A stretch of DNA of 64,000 nt from Nephromyces sp. MM_2019 (lineage: Eukaryota; Apicomplexa; Aconoidasida; Nephromycida). A program made the position numbers and the translations under genes. Positions 12,935 to 28,365 of this stretch are shown here, in pieces. Location: NCBI GenBank assembly GCA_015657535.1, contig JADHZB010001968.1, positions 7,386 to 71,385 of the forward strand, given 5' to 3'. The notes under the pieces are model-generated. The model saw only the letters and a list, made by a program, of their open reading frames with translations. It was not told the DNA's origin and did no database searches. Each line of letters starts with the position of its first letter. Position 1 is the stretch's first letter.

Positions 12935-14434
12935 GTATACACACAATTTATGATTTAAATCTATAATCAGATATATAAAATGCTTAGCATCATATATATA
13001 TATATATGCAAATGTTTTATCCAAATTTATATCATATAGATACACATCTGAGTGGATAATGAATGGATACATAAGTTGAATACCTTTATACATAAGTATA
13101 CATACAGCACATATATACAAATGAGTGCCAACTTTACACACACACACATATAAGACTTACATATATCCTCACACAAATATCAAATCCACAAATTAATAAA
13201 TAGATACAGATAAATACAAAACCTACATTTAAGTTTATTTCCCCACTTCGAATTTACTCACAAGCATATACAAAAGCTTACATACAAGTTTGTATACGAA
13301 TTTCATAAACATATAAACACTAATTTTAAACTCAAATAAATACATGCTCAACACACATATATATATATATGTGCCAAAATTACAAATGTATAAATACTTA
13401 TCTTACATACAAACAATGTCAGTGTTTACATACACATAAATACATATCTTGTATACAGATATAGAGATAATAAATGAGTATATGTAGATAGTGTTGATAT
13501 ACAATAAAAAAACGCTTTCGAAAAATTGTATTATATATAATTTATTATATATAACTAGAAATTTTTATAAATTTCTTTTCCAATTTTGACACATTTTCCA
13601 ATTTTTATAAAATTTGCTTTAGTTTTTTAAGACATAAAAAAGCATAAATTGTACAATATGTTTATGTGTGTTTGAGTGGATAAGTATGTGCGCTTGTGTT
13701 AGTGTGGATATATGTATATATAAATCTATCCATGTGTATGTGTTTTTTATTTTATGAGTGTATGTGTGGTAGCATTAAGTCTGGAGATCTATGTGTGAAT
13801 GTATGAATGTGTGTGTGTATAGTGTATATAAAGAGTTTTAAAAACCTGTGCTTATGTGTGTGAATAATGTATATAAAGAGTTATAAAAACCTGTGCTTGT
13901 GTGTGTGCTTGCCGACATATTTGTGTATATAGGTTGGTGTATAGGTTTGAATTAAAGCATCGATTGATGTGTATATACTAATTTATGCATATTAATGGGT
14001 GTATAGAAACAATATCATTTGTTGAAATTGTGTTTTGAAAATTCATAAATATGTGTCTTTTATACCCAATATTAATTCATGGTTGTGAGTGACTTGCTGC
14101 GCATAGACAAGCTAGAAGATATGTTTGTATGCAAGCTAAATGTGTGTATGTACAGTCTAATTAACATGTGAATTTGTTAAACACGCGTGCGTGTATGCCA
14201 AGCAAAGGTGTAAAGCCAATGAGCAAAATATAAATGTAGGGTTGTAAAAACATTGTTAATATGAATTAAATCCATTTCAAAATCCCTCACGTATTGAAAA
14301 ATAAATTAATTTCCTTCTAAAATTTATAACATAATTTATATCAATTTTATATCACAAATATTATACAATTTCAACCTCCTCTCTCGAGAAACAACAAAAA
14401 ATTGCTCTTCCTAAAAACAAATAATTTGTTAAAT
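12935..14434. other. Intergenic, AT-rich with GT/AC runs
   Basis: No supported gene. GT-rich stretches lie near 13660-13960, and a duplication is annotated separately. Confidence 0.6.
13822..13910. repeat. Two-copy 46-bp direct repeat
   Basis: GTATATAAAGAGTTTTAAAA and the following ACCTGTGCTTATGTGTGTG appear near 13822 and again, with two or three differences, near 13868. The repeat is intergenic between the two GGCP genes. Confidence 0.75.
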
Positions 14435-14967
14435 ATGTCAAATCAAAATTCATCCATAAATCCTACAAATAAAGCTGACCCTTTCAGTGAAATGCTACAA
14501 AGGGAAGGCCGTTCTAATGGGCCTAGTGTAGGTAAGTTAAAAATCTGTATACAGAAAAAATGATTATGATCTAAAAACACCCCGCTTACACTCACATATT
14601 TACATATAGCCCTTTGCTCATACATACCAATTTACATACCAAACACCTCCCCCAAACTCCCTATATCCCTCACACCTCCCCCACCAACACATACCAAACA
14701 TCCCTTACCTTGACACTCACCATATTCTCCTAAGCACCACACACAGCACATACCCCTAATCATTATATACCCCTCAACCCCACCCCTGTCCACTTCCTTA
14801 CACGCACACATAAATATGTATTAGGTGGCTGCCCTGTACTTCATAACATGTCCCTTGAAGAAACAAAAAAAATTTTCAAATTAATCGAAGACCCCGAAAA
14901 ACGACAACAATTTCACGCCTGGCACCAAAAATTAATGTCTGGGGAGTCTACAGACTCCACTTCATAA
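14435..14967 (+). CDS. Small GGCP-motif protein, copy 2 (unknown function)
   Basis: Two exons, 14435-14531 and 14825-14967 (TAA), join in phase 1 and give about 79 residues. The core REGRSNGPSVGGCPVLHNM, then EETKKIFKLIEDPEKRQQFH and AWHQKL, matches copy 1 over its whole length (REGR..P..GGCP.L, I..DP.KR..F..WH.KL). The intron falls inside the same glycine codon as in copy 1. The C-terminus is Ser/Thr-rich. No signal peptide or transmembrane helix is seen. The intron is unusually C-rich on the sense strand. Function is unknown; a tandem duplicate of copy 1. Confidence 0.78.
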
Positions 14968-15529
14968 TCTTTTATTAAAATGTGCTGAGTGTGTATATAA
15001 TTCGCACCCTCAGGATGTGTGTTAATTTTAAATATAACTGGCATACTAAAACTATGATCAATATATACAGCTTTACACACATATAGAGATACTTTTGTTT
15101 ACACGAAGGCTATTTTGAAGCTTTATTTTCAAATTTATTCAAAAGTGTGTACACACACATATACACTTAGAATTTTTCAAATTTGTACACGTATGTTTAT
15201 ATTCACTAAAAATAAATAAAATATTTTGAAATATGTACACAAATGTGTACACACACAAATGGAATGTAATGAATGCATACACAAAAATAACTTTTTTTTG
15301 ACAACTTAGCTGTGTACTCACTTACAGCCAAAATTATAGACGTACACACACACACACACTTTAGCACATTTTATGAAACCTTATATTTTTAATTATTCAA
15401 CAAAACTATGTTTAGTGTACAAAAGTGAAATTCATCATTTGTTTACAATCCCTAGATATTAAATTATCGAGAAAATAAATTATTTTTTTATTTTGAAACA
15501 ATCCAAACCTCTGAAAACTTGAGATTCCC
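14968..15529. other. Intergenic
   Basis: AT-rich with scattered GTGTACACACAC motifs; no supported gene. Confidence 0.5.
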
Positions 15530-15727
15530 ATGACTGTAAAAAAGCTAAAAAAAATAAATAAATCTGTTCAAAGATGTATTGTTTTGCTTTTAAAATTTGA
15601 GGTATACATATATACTGCGTTAAGGTATGAGATTTATGTACATGAATTAATAATGCCTCATGTTGGAAATTTAATGAGTAATTCCTCCAGTATAGCCGCC
15701 AAGGAAGACATACAATTTAGAGAGTAA
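15530..15727 (+). CDS. Possible small protein, unrecognised
   Basis: An open frame of 65 codons starts MTVKKLKKINKSVQRCIVLL and ends AAKEDIQFRE. The composition is less repetitive than neighbouring spurious frames, and a GTATAC..AAG stretch at 15602-15624 could be a mini-intron or simply coding. No family is recognised and there is no paralogue in the window. It may be a real small gene or a chance frame. Confidence 0.25.
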   Translation: MTVKKLKKINKSVQRCIVLLLKFEVYIYTALRYEIYVHELIMPHVGNLMSNSSSIAAKEDIQFRE

Positions 15728-15784
15728 ACAATAGGTTAAACTCGATGATAAATTACCATCACAAATCTCACTGAGTAATAGTAG

Positions 15785-16270
15785 TTTTACCTCTTGATCC
15801 AATTCCTGTTTAAACCCTCACCTTCCTCTATGTTATAAATTCCTCTAATACCAACCTAAAAAAGTTTTTTCTTTGCTTCTTCATCCAAATTATAAAACCC
15901 TTATCTTGAACTCCCTCATTAACTTCTCCAACACCACCTGCTATCCTTTTTCCATATTACTAGCTCCTGCACCTCATTAATTCTTCCTCCACATGGTCCT
16001 TTTAAGTTAAGCCCTTAGCCCCTCCTTCAATTCATATATTGAATGTACTCCAGCAACACGTCTGCTACCTCCTCCACATCCTCTTCATCTACCTTATAAA
16101 TGCCCTTCTACCACCACCTCAGAGAATAGCCTTGCTGCTCCTTGCTCTCAAGCACTGTTCCTCACCAACTTACTAGAGCGTTATTCCTCCTGTTCCTTCT
16201 AAATTCCCTACGCTCCCTCAACTCTTTTTCATTATCCTACTCTAACACCTTCTTTGTCGTCTCACATTAA
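15785..16270. other. C/T-rich strand-asymmetric tract
   Basis: Unlike its surroundings, this stretch is rich in CCTC, CTTC and CCTCC motifs on the plus strand (purine-rich on the minus strand). The minus strand gives short acidic open pieces such as VDEEDVEEVADVLLEYIQYM near 16100-16040, interrupted by stops. It could be a decayed gene, a degenerate repeat or a polypurine element. I cannot assign it. Confidence 0.5.
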
Positions 16271-16559
16271 GACTGTAGACTATTCGATCCATATTTAAGC
16301 TTACTTTTTATTAGCTACAAGTCAATACCATCTCCTGGGAAATAGTTTCATAAAATTACACTGAATTTTATTACCCCATACAAGAGTGTATGCGATAAAA
16401 CAAGGAAATTAAAAATTTAAAGAAGGTATCCTATTTCTCTTTGAAAATTATCTCATTTCCCCAAGAGTCTGTTCACTTTCAATTATACTACTTAAAGGTC
16501 AAATTATTAAATTTGCGACAAAAACAATATTCAATGTAATTCCAACATGTTTATATGAT

Positions 16560-19500
16560 ATGAATAAAATACACTTTAACATTGAGGAAGAATTTTGGAA
16601 GCCCATAACCAACAATGAGTACAAATTTGGTGATATCATCGACCTTTCAGTGCTATCAACCAATAGCAGACAAAGAGATTATAGAGAGGATGAATTCCTG
16701 AAAAGCTCAAGGCGTGCAACACAAGATGTACGGGTTGCGTGTGTGTATTGTTTTGTGTGAATAACAGTCTATGTGTCTTGCACAAGAGTTTCACAAATTG
16801 TGTTTGCCACCCATTTAGCTTACATGTATACGTCTTGGATTTATGTCTTGGATACATGTCTATATGTATATGTATGGATTATTGATTTTACACATTTTAG
16901 TTACTATTTCTATGTTTTATTAGATTTTATAAATTTAAATTAGATATTTTCGAAAGTATAGAATTCAAATATAAGCATTAAGCTCCACACGCATATGTGT
17001 GTGAAGTCTATGAGTTAGATATTACATTAATTTTAACTGTGTGCTAACCTCAGTGCAATGAAGTTCAGAATTTAAATGACAGGCTTTATTATCAATTTGC
17101 GTGCTCATGTAAGAGTTCAGCTTCACATATTGATGTAGATAATACAGGGTAAACTTAATCTAATAAATACAAATATATAAGAAAATCAATCTTTATACTT
17201 AAATGAAATTTTCTTATGTATCAATGTTACATGCATATACACATATATAATTTATATATCAACTAAAGGTTATAAGTGTATTGTGTGATTTATGAGTTTT
17301 AAATCATATAAGATAAAACTCTCAATATTTCATGGTGTTAATTGAATTATATCAATTCCTTTGTCATCATTTTAAATCTATACCCCCACTATAGATTACA
17401 TTTCAACACCATATAAAAACTCCAAAATATTATACACACAGACAATTGGTGCTAGTGAGTCACAATAACGGTTTGGTAGAAGTATTTAATATGCTTTCAG
17501 ATCGAAAGATAAATAATTTTCGATATAGTAAATATTTGATTCACCCAATTTACACACTCAAAAATGCGTCAACACCCATTAAAACAGTGAAATGGTACCC
17601 CTTCGATAATGCCCTATTTATAACAGCTGGAATTGATGGTCGATTGAAGGTTATTGAATAAATGATAACTCTCTAGATATTTACACTTGATTTTATTCTT
17701 ATCTCTATGTGCTACACAAACATAGGAAAAATTCGAACACATCTACATGTACACATACACACACGTCCCTTCACAGCTCTACATACACATACTACCGCGT
17801 CACGCCTTCGCAAACACACACCCCACTTATACACACACATTAGGTATGGGATACTTGTACACATGAAAATGTAGTTTCCTTTGATTTGAAGAGTTCAATA
17901 TACTCGTCTGACTTTTGTAGCTCCCCCTCGAAAAGTAATTTAATTTGTGGCTTGGAAGATTGCACACTGAGAATGTGTGACTTGAGGGTGGGGGCAACAA
18001 CTCAAACATTTCAATATCATACAGGTGTGTAAAACGTATGAATTTGTGTTTATAAAGAAATTGTAATATTCACATAGTTTGTGAATTTCAAAAAAAATTC
18101 ACAATCAAATTAAAACTAACATATATATATATATGACTTTACACATACAATGAATGCATCTGTTTCCACATATACATATATATATATATATTGATGTAGA
18201 CCAACACATATTATCTGTAAGTGTGTAAATATTGATACTCTGTTCTGCAGATAAGGTGCTTACTGTCTCCTGGAAGCCATTAAGTGATTATCAGTTTGCC
18301 TCTGGATCAAAGGACAAGTAATATTTCAACTATTACAAACATATACACACATTTATTCATCCAGATTTGTAATTTAAAGCTACACAAGTACAGATTCACA
18401 TAGCACAGACCCATATACACGTAATTCCAATCACACACAGCTCCACACATACACGGATCCTCACGCATTCAGATCAACACACATAGATCAACAAACCTAC
18501 TCACATACACATATTTACACCTACCCACTTACTCCAACACATACATTATAATACATTTATAATTAGGTATTTACACATTATATATCATTTCGTAAATGTT
18601 TTCACACAAACTAATTAATTTAATTATATTAGGACTGTGTGTATCTGGGACACACGAATTGGAAATAGATGCTTATTTTGCTTTACACAAGACCATGGAA
18701 TTACTGAAAGTAAATTTATTTCATATTGCTCACACAAAACCCAAAATCTTATACACACGATCACTAGCTAACCCACACCCTTAAAGAAATTCACACATAC
18801 ACCTGGAACTATATATATATACACACAAAACATACACATACACCTACATTTAATACCTACCCCACACATAACGAATATATATACACACACTTAACACCTA
18901 CCCTATACAAAACATATATATATATATATATACATTTAATACCTCCCCTAAACAAAGCATATATATATATATATATATATACACCTCTATTAATTGAAAA
19001 CTTTACTTATTTAATTAACTAAGATGACCAAAATGAAGAAATACTAGTAACTACAACTCCCCCCAAAAAACGTAAATTTCTGTCAGACCAATTTCCCTCC
19101 AATATCGAAACTGAACATGGCTTTTCATCTACACATTTTGGTATATTTCATACTACTTTAAACTAATTTATATGTGTGTAAAGCATAAAATATATAATAA
19201 AAAATGAATATATATATATATATATAGGTATGTAGATTAAAAAGCTGTAGTCTTGCGTTTATGTATATTTGAAATGCACACATATGTACAAGTGTGTGTA
19301 ACTATTAGGATTTTGAGTCTATGCGTGTATCAGAAATTATATATATATATATATATATAATTATGTGGATACTATATTTGTGTATATCAGGAATATGTAT
19401 ATTCAAGTGTGTGTGGATATTAAAAGTGTCTGTTAATGTGTGTACACTAGAAAAATATGTATATGTAAGTACATGTGTAAACCGAAAAGTTATACATAGT

Positions 19501-20961
19501 TTTATATATTCTCCATTTATTCACAAATATAGATGAACTGGAAAGTACTGAAGAAGCCCAATTATATACAAAATTTATGAATAAATTGCACACACCAACA
19601 ACATCTACATCGAATATATTAAATGACTCCAACACTAATAAAAACCCCAATTCTACAACATTTTTTGGTAAGAAAAAAACTATATAATATATGATATTTA
19701 TTCAAAATTAACTTTTCACTCTTTTATACACACATGTACATATTTATAGTATCAGAGAAATCAATATAGATTATACATATATTTATATTCACACATATTC
19801 ATACATATTAACAAATGCACATGTGCATACATAAACACATACATAGCTACACATATACACTCTTAAACATGCATTTAGATAATCGATTTTGACTTAGCCA
19901 GACAAATTCAGAGTTTCAAAATTATTAATACTGATAGATAAAAAAAAGTTTATACACACCTATCTAAACGGCTCTACCGCACATAATATGTTTAATTATT
20001 TTATGTTACACATTGTATACATATTTTACATGGTATAATAGCTATATATAAATAGTATGTAGCTGATACTCACAATTTTAATAAAACAGTCAGATTTATA
20101 CACATTTTGTATCTTATTATATTATATACCGTATAGAGTCAGGCACATTACACACTCATTCACAAATTGCACGAAATATTTCTGGTTCACACCCCTTGTA
20201 TATTTGTTATAGCCACGATGGCTATTACTTATTTTCATCAGGTGTGTTTCAACTTTCATTCAAAATGAAAAAAACAATCATATATTGAAGTTAATTATCT
20301 AACTTTATCTTTCATTACACACATAGATATGCTTGCTTAAAATAATATTTTTTTCATATTTTACTCACTTCCACATGCTTTTTAACACACATTTTGACAA
20401 TGTTTTAAAACACATTTACACAACACATTTATACACACTACTACACAACACTTTAATACACATTCAAACAACATTTAAATTCATTTTCAATAACTATTCA
20501 AATTACATACAAACCTTTAATACGAACACCTTACTTGAACATACACACTACATCTCTACCATTCTAGATATCTCTCTCATTCTTTTTCAGCCTTTCTCTC
20601 TCTCTGTATATATATATATATATATCTGCATATTGTAGGTTCAGATGGTATGTTGAAAAGTTGGGATATGAATGGTTCTACACACATTTGTAAACGATAT
20701 GGTTATCAAGGTAGTACAAAGCCATTTGGTTTACAATTTTCATTGGATCATCCAGGGGGTATTTTATTTCATGGGAAGTCACACACATGGAGGGCTTTTG
20801 ATACACACAATGGTGAAGTTATTAATAATAGCTCATCACAATTTTCTACACACCGTAGGCCTGTAAGAATTGTTAAATGGAATAAACATCGTCATGAATT
20901 ATACACTAGTTCAGAGGATGGAGATATAAAAATTTGGAAGACGTTAACTAACTCACTTTAA
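16560..20961 (+). CDS. ERCC8: CSA/ERCC8-like WD40 repeat protein (transcription-coupled repair)
   Basis: CSA is the substrate receptor of a CUL4-DDB1 ubiquitin ligase acting at RNA polymerase II stalled on DNA damage. Ten exons join in phase: 16560-16733, 17054-17148, 17442-17649, 17844-18024, 18251-18317, 18633-18709, 19024-19140, 19533-19667, 20137-20241 and 20639-20961. WD40 blades are visible: VKWYPFDNALFITAGIDGRL then KVWDT, LTVSWKPLSDYQFASGSKDK then TVCIWDTR, GYYLFSSGSDGMLKSWD, and finally IVKWNKHRHELYTSSEDGDI then KIWKT. The order and spacing, including LCDL-like MCDLRVG and the 'ELY-S' last blade, fit CSA better than other WD40 families. A 130-residue insert between blades (exons 6-8) is Ser/Thr/Asn-rich and contains a likely nuclear localisation signal, PPKKRK. 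Exon 1 could end at 16727 instead. Confidence 0.78.
18840..18990. repeat. ~60-bp imperfect tandem repeat in CSA intron
   Basis: A unit containing TTTAATACCTACCCC(A), AAACA-like sequence and a TATATATA run recurs about three times in the intron between the sixth and seventh exons. Confidence 0.65.
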
Positions 20962-22154
20962 TTACTAGAGTTTTTTTTCTTTGTGTTTATTTTAACTTTG
21001 TGGTGTGTATGATAAATGGCTAACCATAACTTAATATAGAATGTCTAGTATATACAATATATATACATTATATAATATACATAGAACATAGTGTGTGCTA
21101 CATATCGAAGATCCTGCATGCATATATATACATTACTTATAATATGATATACATAATATAGTACACAGTTAAATAGATATTTTTAATATAATCAACTTAG
21201 ATATAAAATTCTGTGCGTTTATATAAAATATATTCTATTATAAGCATACTTATCTCGAATTATGTATAAAATTCTAATAAAACATTAAATTTTAAAACTG
21301 GAAAAATCTATTTATTCACATAATTTCTTCATGTCTAACTTATCTTCAAATTAAAATACATTTATTTTCTTTTAAATGAATTTAATTGATTTACACATTA
21401 TGGTTAGCTTATTCAAAAATTGGGTATTATGATTCATTGAATTTAGATATAAACACTGGAATACACATATAGATATATATAATTCTAGATACACAGTGCC
21501 CATTTATCTAAATGTAGCCTTAGGTGCACAGTACGTATATATATATGTATATACATTAAGCTTGATATTAAAACTTAATATAATGGCTTATTGACCCATG
21601 ATCATTGAGTTATATTTTAACTATCTCTTCTATATTACAACTTTAAATATATTTACATCGTGTGTGTACACAAATGTGTTGTTAGGTATCCCATATATAT
21701 CTCTGAATATAAATATAAGCATTTATTTTTATGTGTACACACTTTTTCCAGCAGTTTATTTGTATTTATAATTTTATATTTTTCAACTTGTTAAATATAT
21801 ATGTATATTTGTATATATATATATTATTTTTGATAAAAGTTTTCAATTTTATTTGAAGTTTTCATATTTCCCAAGATACAGTTGTATTTAACTGGTTGTA
21901 TTATAATTTTATGTTCTACTAATAATAAATATAAAGATGCTTGAGTTTAGTTATTATTTTGAAAAACTAAAATATAAAATAATATTTTTGTTACTAGAGT
22001 GTGTGAGGACTAGGTGTATATTAGATAACCACTATAAATGAGAATTGAAAATAATTTCATTGAAATTGATTCTTCATATTGAGTGGTTAATTTATGGTAA
22101 ATATCTACAAAGTTAGGAATCCAAAAAGTTTGAAAAATATCTATCTCAAAAAAT
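20962..22154. other. Convergent intergenic region
   Basis: It lies between the 3' ends of the CSA-like gene (+) and CDC48 (-). AT-rich with ATATAT runs; GT/AC microsatellites become sparse here. No supported gene. Confidence 0.6.
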
Positions 22155-26142
<3,988 letters not shown>

Positions 26143-27630
26143 TTTCTGTTAGATGTAATTATATAATGATTGTTTTGTGGTAATTAAGAATATAAAGGTG
26201 CCCTAAAAGAATATAGGCGGTTTATGTTAGAAAATAAATATAAAAATAAAAAATATCTGCATGGTTAGAGATTTAATTGTTGCAGTGTACTTACACTGCT
26301 TAGGATATTAGTCAGAGAAAAAAAAAAATCAACTTTCTTTCTAAGAGTTTGTCAATAGTTTATTTCCTTATCAAGCTAAATAGTCTTTGTGTTTCAAATA
26401 TCTTAATGGAGGGTACGTGTCTATATTTAGAAGTGAAGTAAAACAAGAAATTTAATAAACGTATGCTTTGTACTGAGGGTTTATTTGAAGAGGATATGTG
26501 ATTTCTGTATAAATGGTAAGAGCTTTATTCCATATATAAATTCTTCTGAATGTTAATGTTTCAGTTAAATAATTTGTGCCGATAATTATATGCAAAAGTT
26601 AATATAATTTTATTAATTTCGAGGTACCTTTTTATTTTAATGCTGATTAAGGTTCTTAAGCTAAGTATATACAAATGTTTTTACAAAAGGTTTTGGTAAA
26701 TAGATCATAACTCATAGTAGGGGTGAGATATCTATAAACATTTAAAATTTAACACACGTCATCTAATGAATACAAAAGATATTTGGCTCACTCCTCGAAT
26801 GAGCATTCTAAAAAGCTTGTGTTATGCAGAGAGATACCGATATCTGTTTTGTTTTTGCGTGCATGGCAGCAATTTTCACTTTTGTGTGTGCATTTAAATG
26901 CTATGTCTACTATATAAATCTATTTATATTTAACTTGTGTATGTGTCAGACCAACATTGAGGCATTAATTGAACCCTTGGATAAAATCTTGTAAACAAAT
27001 AAGTTTTTTCTATCATAAGGTATGTATGTTATTTTACAATTTTGACACTTTTAAGTAAATGTAAAGCCTTAACTATCCACAAAACATTCGTTTTAAAATC
27101 TATAAACAAAATTGATATTGTTTTAGTATAATGGTTTTAAATACTTATATTCAAATAATTCTTACTTATTCACGTTATCAAATACAATATATTCTCAAGT
27201 TGCACTATTCAGATAGTTTTAGAGAATTCGAAATTTTTCCTCTTTCTAAAATTCTTGTTACTTTGTTTTATAAATTTTTTACTTGAAGATTTAATTTAAA
27301 TTAACTTAAAGGATTATAAACTTGCTACTTCAATATTAAACTATTTAGATCAACGATATGATTATGAAATCAGGTTCATAGAAATTGCTCAAAACTTTTA
27401 CATTGTGTAATATCATTGAGTATTTTTGTATAAATTGTTTTACTTATTCGCCATGTGTTTTGAAAAGGAATTTTGGTCTGTGAAAATTTTAAAATGATAA
27501 TTTCTAAATTGTTTTTCTGTAGAAGTTGTAAAGGAATTGAATGTGAGAGCTGACTACAGTGGCATGGAATAACTTTAAATACATTAAATTTAGTTCATTT
27601 TGGTTCCTCACTTCGATCAGTCTACACACT
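26143..27630. other. Upstream region of CDC48
   Basis: AT-rich, with no open frame of recognisable content. By position it holds the CDC48 promoter and the 3' end of the next minus-strand gene. Confidence 0.5.
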
Positions 27631-28365
27631 TTAATAATGGAAACTTGGTAGCTGTCCATTGAAATTAAAAAGTGCTTGGCGGTAACCCGGATCGAACCAC
27701 GCCCTTGTGACTACTTGTGAAATATGTACCAAGAGGTGCCTCGGTGCAATTTGGTATAAATCGTGTATTTTCTGGTTATTCAATCCATAAAGGCGGACGA
27801 ATCCTTCGGCTTCAGCTAAAAATGACACATTTGTAGCAGTGTCACCTTTTTGATTGAATTGGTTAGTGTCTACAAACAGTGGTTTGTGTGTAAGAGAGTC
27901 ATATGAAGGCATAGTCCAATAACTTGGGTTTGCAAAAGGCCCTTTGCTGTGTGTTAGATTAGATTGATCCTTATCGACCTTCCATTTATCGAGTGGTGAT
28001 AAATGTGATTCTGTAAAGTTAGATAGCTCAGAAGACTCTTGAATGATATCTGTAACCTTTAGTTTAGGCTTTGTGAGTTCTTTCTTATCTTTCCATAATG
28101 TGATTTTTTGTTCCTTTTTTGGAAGATTCTGATGTATATTATTACTGAATAAAGAATCTCCAGCAGATAAACTTTCAGTGATTTCTTTAAGGATTGTATA
28201 GTCCTCTTGGATTACAGATTCTATGTTTTCTTGATGAACAGTTGACTGTGGATCGTCATCTGCATCATTAGCTCTGTCTGATAGACTATACCATAAATCC
28301 AGTATCTTAGGTACTAGTGTGTCAGCTTCATGTAGTAAATTCCATATGCCCAGTGAATCCTGCAT
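27631..28365 (-). CDS. Unknown 244-residue protein, single exon
   Basis: A continuous frame of 244 codons runs from ATG at 28365 to a stop at 27631, unusually long for this intron-rich region. The N-terminal half is acidic and polar (ANDADDD); the C-terminal third is denser and may be a small fold (FLAEAEGFVRLYGLNNQKIH, HLLVHISQVVTRAWFDPGYR). No signal peptide, membrane helix or familiar motif is seen. Composition argues for a real gene. Additional upstream exons cannot be excluded. I do not recognise the family. Confidence 0.7.
   Translation of the reverse strand: MQDSLGIWNLLHEADTLVPKILDLWYSLSDRANDADDDPQSTVHQENIESVIQEDYTILKEITESLSAGDSLFSNNIHQNLPKKEQKITLWKDKKELTKPKLKVTDIIQESSELSNFTESHLSPLDKWKVDKDQSNLTHSKGPFANPSYWTMPSYDSLTHKPLFVDTNQFNQKGDTATNVSFLAEAEGFVRLYGLNNQKIHDLYQIAPRHLLVHISQVVTRAWFDPGYRQALFNFNGQLPSFHY

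Noticed and set aside
27660..27700. GGTTCGATCC-like string resembling a tRNA T-arm
   Set aside because: No acceptor stem, D-arm or anticodon arm can be placed around it, and it lies within the coding frame of the unknown 244-residue protein.
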